The notes below the pieces were generated by a model. It had not been told where the DNA came from, ran no database searches, and worked only from the letters and a program-made list of their open reading frames with translations. Made by a program: the position numbers and the translations under genes. From NCBI GenBank assembly GCA_022661535.1, contig JAKULF010000001.1:1798001-1862000 (forward strand): a stretch of 64,000 bases of DNA. The letters are read 5' to 3'. The stretch is from Eutypa lata. Lineage: Eukaryota > Ascomycota > Sordariomycetes > Xylariales > Diatrypaceae. Below, piece by piece: positions 57,892 to 64,000 of this stretch; the first letter of the stretch is position 1, and each line of letters starts with the position of its first letter.

Positions 57892-59001
57892 ATGTTAGTT
57901 AGGCTGATCTTTTACATCGTTCTCTCTATCACCATCTTCTTCTGTAGTAAGCCATTTCCTCCTTCCTTTTTCTTTAATAGTGGTTAGGACTCAGCTAATG
58001 TTTAACAGTCTCCATGCTCACGGGCTGCTTGCCCACTTCTCCTGCAGTTCCAGACCTCTTTCTTTCTAGCAGAGCTTCAGTTGAACCAGTGACATATATC
58101 CCAAGTCAAGGTTGGATACTATGGTACGAACCCCCTTTCTTTTCCTATGTATTTAGCTTGTATGTTATGTAACGCACGTATGCCTGCCTGCCTGCCTGCC
58201 TGCCTGACTGACAGACAAAAAAAACCCCATCACAGATATATATATATATCAACACCAGATAATATCAACACCAGATATCAGTCCACGGAGCTGTCCCGCG
58301 ACCTACATGTGCAACGCATACGGACGGCCTCGGAACCATAGCCCTCTCTTCCAGTTGTCCTTCACCATCTAATTCCACTAATTACTACTAGCAATGTCGT
58401 GCTCGACACCCTAGCGTTACACTCCGCGGTGTTGGTAGTTCAAAAACAAGATCCTGCCAACCCTGCTCACGGGCCCCGTGGGCTTGTTCTTCCTCGGCGT
58501 CATCTCCGTGCTTCTCCTAAAGACGTCGACCAAGGACATGGCAACGCCAACGCCAACGCCAACGCCACAGACACACCTGCGAGCTATCTAGCCGGCTCAA
58601 AGCCGCTACCGGCCTCTTTCCTTTAGGCAGTACGCAACGGGGCTCGCCGTAGTTACTTAGCTGCCGCCTTCTCTACCACGCACGCACGCACGCAAGCTAC
58701 GGGTGCGCTGAGCTTCACGATAACACCCCTTTCGTCGGACTCTAACGTTACTTTGGATAGCGCAAACACGACTACTTTGGTTAAGGCTGTCTAAGGCCTT
58801 CACTGACGATTGTCGCGTTTCTGGGGTTTTTTTTTCACCCATTTGGCTACCTCAAGACTGTTTCGTGTTGGCACTGTTGATGGTGCAATGGGACTAGGGG
58901 ACTTACCACTGCCTCCGGTCGGAATGCCTGGGGACATGCCTCCGATGGGGCTGCCTCCTCCCGGCCCTATGCCGTCTTTTCGTGAGGAGGGGGAATTCTA
59001 A
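57892..59001 (+). pseudogene. Degraded Fig1-family (Ca2+ regulator / membrane fusion) gene
   Basis: Parts of a four-TM protein appear in order but in different frames. Exon 1 (57892..57946) encodes a first TM, MLVRLIFYIVLSITIFFC. It is spliced (GTAAGC, GCTAA, ACAG) to 58009 onward, which encodes SMLTGCLPTSPAVPDLFL. That resembles the Cys-Ser-Pro segment of Fig1 proteins. A frameshift follows, with a TGA, before V-K-V-G-Y-Y-G. Then come CATHTDGLGTIALSSSCP, a TM reading ILPTLLTGPVGLFFLGVISV, ALSFTITPLSSDSNVTLDSA, a last TM, and a Pro/Gly/Met-rich tail ending at 59001. In the last part TAA and TGA stand where CAA and TGG would continue a V-Q-G-L-H-W string. Both are C-to-T or G-to-A changes. At least three frame shifts and several stops make a functional product unlikely. 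The Fig1 assignment is by pattern memory. Confidence 0.55.
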
Positions 59002-60211
59002 CTAACGTTGGGAATTATGAGGTGCATCGTCGTGATGAATTTACTTGGTAACTAACGGACTTTGGCAAATTTTCAGAGAGAAGAAAAGAGAGGGGTTCAA
59101 TAAAGAGAGCTGTTTTGTCCTCTGGTCACGTTGTTTCAAGCGGTGAACCTGGCGATGACTTCTCAAGGGGTTCGATGATACTATCGTAAAATAGTTTGTG
59201 TTGGTACTATAATGGATACTATAATGGAGAATAAAGTAACTCGCTCGCCAGTAGACCTCGTGATGTTATTACCTACATAGTTACTTAACTATACTTAACT
59301 AGGCGGCTCGTGAAGATGGCTTTTAGGGGAGGTAGGTAGGGAGGCAGGTGGATAACCAATACTCTCGTGGCACCCGTGAGGCTAGGGTAGGCCAAGCGCG
59401 TCCATCATTGGGCTCACTATCTCTCTAGGCACTCATGTAGTAGGTATGATATGTAAGTATGACTGCGAGTGGAGTGCGTGCCCTGCAGCTTCATTATCGA
59501 TGTGACATATTGTATATACGCCATCAGACTTATAACTACTATCTTAACCTCTGGAGTTCTCGGAGAACAATGTCAGGCGAGTAATATAGATATGGTAGGC
59601 ATGGCTTGTTAGTGTAGAGGGCTCCACGAAATACTGGCTCCCAGAGCCTCGTGCTCGATTTCGGAACAGAAGAGATACACAGCCGTATCGTAAAAATGGT
59701 GGGCATCACCGTGAAACTACGCAACTTTCTCAGGGGCAAGTAGTATTATACCTAGGCAGCCATACACCTCTTCTACCGACTTTGCAATTCATGACTGTGT
59801 TCATATTCATCATTCAGCTGAAGCTCTCTATCACGGCTGATCTCACGTAGCATGTACACTGAGGGATATTGTCCCGACATGCCTCGAACCGATTTTGAGT
59901 CATGGTGAAATGCATTTGTGTATTTTTTTCGTACTCAGTTGAACTCCTAGTAAAGAAGCCGATCATGCCATGCCATGCTATGCCATGCCATACGCATACG
60001 ATGCTCGAGAAAAAGCCGAAGCTGGCCTGCCTGCCATTCCTGTATCATATCACACACATAACAGGAGCTCAGCTGTTTTAATCTCTTTCTTGAGTTTGTT
60101 ACAACCAAAACCCAGTCAAGTCGTAGTCGTAAGGTATCCGTTTTCCCGTAATGTTCCCTAACTAATTCGTAATAGGAGAAATCATTCGCCACCGCAATAT
60201 CAATCCCTTCC
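59002..60211. other. Intergenic, convergent 3' ends
   Basis: About 1.2 kb between the Fig1-like relic (+) and RPL28 (-). It includes a doubled ACTATAATGG unit near 59206..59226 and CATGC units near 59968..59990. No gene is recognised. Confidence 0.5.
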
Positions 60212-61310
60212 TTACGCCACCAGCTGAACAACACCACCAGCCTCGGTGATCTTCTTCTCCGCCAGCCGGCTTACCCATCTCGCCTTGACAACAATAGGGA
60301 TCTCGGGAAGACGGCCTTTGCCAAGAACCTTGGAGTAGCCGAGCGGGAGGAGGTCGATAACGGGGACGGTGTCCTTCTTCTCGCCGCTGACGTAGGCATC
60401 ACGGGTCTCGGCGGGTAGCAGGGAGTAGAGCTGCGCGGTATCATATTAGCCAAGACGATCTGAGAGGATAGAAAGCGACAAAAAGAACCGCATCCACTCT
60501 CGATTTCATCATAGCAGGCAGAGGTTTGCTAAATCTATGACTAGACGAGTGGGATTCGGGGAGAGTCGGGGAGGAGTAGTGGAAACTCGAGAGAAATATC
60601 GATAAACTTCGTACCTTGTCAATGTTGATGACGGGCTTCCAGAATTGGTTCTGCTGCTTGTGGAAGCTACAGTAAAATTAGCATGAGTTCCCCGCCTCTA
60701 GTAGGAGTTCGTAGACTTGACTTACTATCGCATACCAACCTTACCGAAGTAACCAGGATGGTACTTGTCGATGTTGGTTCGGTGGTGGTGCTGACCACCG
60801 GCCATACCACGACCACCCGGATGCTTTCTGTGCTTACCGACACGACCGTGACCGGCCGAGACGTGGCCACGGCTAAGAAGAAAAAACATGTTAGCCTCTA
60901 TATAACATTTCGGGGAATTATTTATGTGTATGATCGGGGAGTCTGCTATCGGTTCGGTCATCGGTTATTGCTCATTCGTCCAGCTCGTCATTGTCGGTTC
61001 ATTTTGTCCAATTTCTGTAGTTGTCGGTTCGTAGATCTGCTTCCCCACCAACTGATAAAATAAATATAGACAGGCGTCTCTAGTGACTAGATTTATCTTC
61101 TCTTTCGTATTATCCTGCTCTTCCTGCTTGTGTCCCCCATTCTTCCTTGCGAAAACCGAGACAGAATTGAACCGACATGACAGAGGCTGGACGGGAGGAG
61201 AATGCGCGAACGACCGATACATCGATGGGATATGGTGAATTGAATCTTGATAGTTGATAATAATAATAGAGACATACTGCTTTCTCGTCTTGGAGAATCT
61301 GGTAGGCATG
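60212..61310 (-). CDS. RPL28: 60S ribosomal protein L28 (uL15, L27a)
   Basis: This is the large-subunit ribosomal protein uL15. Four exons on the minus strand are 61310..61279, 60872..60726, 60666..60615 and 60430..60212. The product is 149 residues, exactly the usual eukaryotic length. The N-terminus [10 protein letters not shown] is followed across the first junction by [20 protein letters not shown], then [37 protein letters not shown], and [20 protein letters not shown]. It ends with the GGVV-type C-terminus. The first intron is 406 nt, the longest intron in the window and placed only 32 nt into the coding sequence. This is common for ribosomal protein genes, where it may carry regulatory signals. 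The other introns are 59 and 184 nt. It is divergent from the Chl1 helicase gene. Confidence 0.97.
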
Positions 61311-62177
61311 GTGACAGTGATTTGGTGGTTGTTGAGTTTGGGTACTGTGTTGTTAGTACTGAACGTTTGGCTGTCACCACCGAATATGGGAAAAGTTTCA
61401 GTAGTTTTTCCAAGGTTGGCGGAGTGGATTGGATTGGATTGTTCAGGGTTGTGCACTAGCGAGGATTTCTCCCACACAAAATCTGTGTTTTCCATTTTCG
61501 CATTTTTGGGGCTCTCCAGCCCTGTGGCTTATCTGTTTGTGCTTATCCAGGTTAAGCCACAATTGAAAAGATAAGCCCTGATCAGTCTTGGCAGCCTCAG
61601 CTAGGGATTACTCCACGATTTAAGAGCGTGCACGAGCCACATGTCTTGTCAATCCGCCAAAACAATACCGTGCAGGATATTGTGAGCAGGCAAGCTAAGG
61701 ACGAATCAATTCATTTTTGAAAAGAGAACAGACTTCTAATAGTTGGAGTATATTGAATATTCATTATTTTAATTTTAATATCGTTTTGACCCTCCCTTCT
61801 TAAGTAGGTGCTGTCGATTCTTCATAGTTTATCCATCCGGAACTCCCTTTGCAATTAACTGCGCTCTGATTGGTTCCTAACTATCTAGTAGTTAGTCGGA
61901 GCTCAATGAATGACTCTCTATGTGTACAAGAGAACAACATCAAGTCAGCAACTGTGTTGTTATTGCATTTTCTAAAGGGTCTATTTGATAAGTGCTGAGG
62001 AAAGGACTCATATAATTCGACTGCTACTACATACTTCTCTCCAAACCAAGGGTTTCCTTCCGACACCACATGTAGAACAAAGTTGAACTGCCCGTTAAGA
62101 TACCTTGGGTCCACCCCTGAATACGTACCTAATTATCGATCAATTGTAATTGATATGCCATCCATCTACCACCCAGC
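61311..62177. promoter_or_regulatory. Divergent promoter region, RPL28 and CHL1
   Basis: About 0.87 kb between the RPL28 (-) and CHL1 (+) start codons. It is AT-rich near 61735..61790. No gene is recognised and no ribosomal-protein promoter element can be assigned with confidence. Confidence 0.5.
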
Positions 62178-64000
62178 ATGGAGGGACTCACGGAGGAATT
62201 CGAGAGAATTGATTTCCATCACCCATTCACACCATACAATGTGCAGGAACAGTTCATGAGAACCGTATATGATGTACTTGAGCGTGGCGACGGACAGATC
62301 GGCATCCTTGAAAGCCCAACTGGCACTGTTAGTAACTCTATTCCTTCCACCACAACGATGATCTGTTCTTCTCACAAGATTCTAGGGCAAATCGCTTTCT
62401 CTCATCTGCGCTGCCATGACCTGGCTCCGCAATCACAAGAAGGCAGACTATGAGACCTCTGTAGCCCACGCTGCCAAGGAGTTCAAGGATGAGCCTGACT
62501 GGATCATCAACCAGATGCTACGGAGAAAACGAGAGGAGCTGTTGAAGAAATGGGAAGAGAGAGAGGCTCGCTTAGCGCGGATTCGAGCTAAGGAGAAGAT
62601 ACTCGAGCAGAGAGGCGCTAAGCGAAGAAGGATCGATGATGGTCCCCAGAGGAGCAGGACTCAAGGGGCGGAAGCAGATGGTGATGATGATGATGATGAA
62701 TGGCTGTTGGCCGACAGAGAGTCTACTGAAGGGGCTGGGGGAGATGACTCGACGCCTAGCTACAGCAAGGAAACAAAGAACCTGATGGACAAACTCGGTA
62801 TGGGGAGCCTCCAAAAGGAAGCAGAGGACGACAATCTTGATGAAAATGAGATTAAGGTAGGGTACTATTACTTCCAACTGGGTTCTTTAGATGGCATATA
62901 CACGCATGATACTTATATACGCTCATTTTCTAACTATACATTGCAGATCTATTATACATCAAGAACACATTCACAATTGACCCAATTCATCTCTGAGCTT
63001 CGACGACCAGAATTTCCCCCGTCTATTCCGGATTCCCTCTTAGACGATAAATCAACCGCCACTCCTGAAGGAATCAAGCACGTCCCACTATCCTCACGTC
63101 AGCGACTGTGTATCAACCCGACTGTGTCGCGTCTAGGGAGTCTCTCCGCCATCAATGACCGATGCGCCGAGTTGCAACAGCCAAAGTCCACGCACAGATG
63201 TCAATTCGTACCCAATGCAGACAACCTGGCCCAGACCCACGAGTTTCGCGACAATGTGCTAGCCTCGGTCCCAGATATCGAAGATCTCTTCGACCTAGGG
63301 AAGAAGTTGCAAGTATGTCCGTACTACTCGTCGAGAACAGCCATCCCGGGCGCCGAGATCATCACGCTTCCGTATCCGCTGCTCCTGCAGAAGACTGCGA
63401 GGGATGCGCTGGGCATCAAGTTGGAAGGGAACGTGGTGATCATCGACGAGGCGCATAATATCATGGATGCGGTTTCCAATGTCTACGCTGCGGAGATCTC
63501 TCTGAGCGAGCTCAGGCGGGCTAGACAGATGCTGGGGGTGTATGTCAAGAAGTTCGGCAAGAAGCTGAAAGGTGAGAACAGAGTCATGGTAGCGCAGGTT
63601 GCGAGGGTCGTAGATGGTCTTAGCGAGTGGCTGGATGGTGCATTGAAGCTGAAGGTAAGGGGAATCCGGATGAGCTCATATTTCAGTCTCAGAGCGTCGA
63701 ACTAACACAGATGATAGAACGAACAAGGAATCGTCGACCCCAACATTCTATTGAAGACGAAGGGTATAGATCAAATCAACCTATACACGCTCATCCAATA
63801 TATACAAGAGTCAAAATTAGCATATAAAATCGAAGGATATGTCGCCCAAGCCGAGTCCCAACAAGACAACGTCAACAACAATAACAATAACAAACCAAGC
63901 CAAACCTACTCATCCACTCCAGTCCTCCACACACTCCTCTCATTCCTCGTCTCTCTCACCAACCTCAGCTCCGAGGGCCGTATCTTCTACCACAAGACAT
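62178..64000 (+). CDS. CHL1: ATP-dependent DNA helicase Chl1/DDX11 (5' part, runs off window)
   Basis: This XPD-family iron-sulfur 5'-3' helicase acts in sister-chromatid cohesion and replication-fork maintenance in the nucleus. The visible exons are 62178..62327, 62386..62856, 62947..63654 and 63718 to the window end, giving 537 residues so far. Residues 1-50 hold the Q-motif-like FHHPFTPYNVQEQFM and end in the first half of Walker A. The second half, GKSLSLICAAMTWL, starts exon 2, so an intron splits SPTGT from GKS. The Chl1-specific charged insert follows. Then come YYTSRTHSQLTQF (motif Ia), four cysteines of the Fe-S cluster (RLCIN, NDRCAEL, HRCQF, VCPYY), and the D-E-A-H box in VVIIDEAHNIMDA at about residue 374. 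The 90-nt intron 2 has no stop and keeps the frame; it is called an intron because homologues lack those residues. Confidence 0.93.

Overview
This window is nuclear DNA of a filamentous ascomycete (Pezizomycotina), most likely a Sordariomycete. The genes have short introns (mostly 48 to 150 nt) with GTRNGT donors, CTAAC-type branch points and YAG acceptors. Coding exons are GC-rich and intergenic DNA is AT-rich. The gene set is fungal (Atg26, a fungal paraoxonase-like protein, a NACHT-type STAND protein), and one AT island carries textbook repeat-induced point mutation (RIP). All exon structures were derived by hand from splice signals, frame continuity and remembered family patterns; nothing was aligned against a database.

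Layout. 0.5-17.3 kb: mannose-6-phosphate isomerase (+), a NACHT/STAND NTPase (+), an MFS sugar transporter (-), a zinc alcohol dehydrogenase (-), an aldo-keto reductase (+) and a 14-TM-type MFS exporter (-). 17.3-23.7 kb: a gene-poor stretch. It holds a Fic-domain relic with a perfect catalytic motif and an extremely AT-rich island (about 21.2-22.9 kb). Two internal repeat pairs in the island differ only by C-to-T and G-to-A changes, so the island records its own RIP history. 23.8-31.3 kb: degradative and secreted functions, namely a GH3 beta-glucosidase (+), a membrane-anchored nitroreductase (-) and a long S10 serine carboxypeptidase (+).

31.8-55.1 kb: conserved core genes. Condensin subunit 1 (-) is divergent from a Cdc7-type kinase (+). 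A paraoxonase-like gene (-) lies next to a 150-bp tetranucleotide microsatellite. Sterol glucosyltransferase Atg26 (-) is divergent from splicing factor Rse1/SF3b subunit 3 (+). 57.9-59.0 kb: a degraded gene that reads as a Fig1-family membrane protein, broken by stops of the kind RIP makes. 60.2-64.0 kb: ribosomal protein L28 (uL15) (-) is divergent from the Chl1/DDX11 helicase (+), which runs off the window.

The genes do not form one pathway. The left half looks accessory (transporters, oxidoreductases, an NLR-like protein, relics, a RIPed island) and the right half is housekeeping. No rRNA, tRNA, CRISPR array or complete transposon gene was recognised. The most interesting material is the RIP fossil record at 21.2-23.0 kb, the Fic relic at 18.9-19.2 kb and the RIP-type pseudogene at 57.9-59.0 kb.
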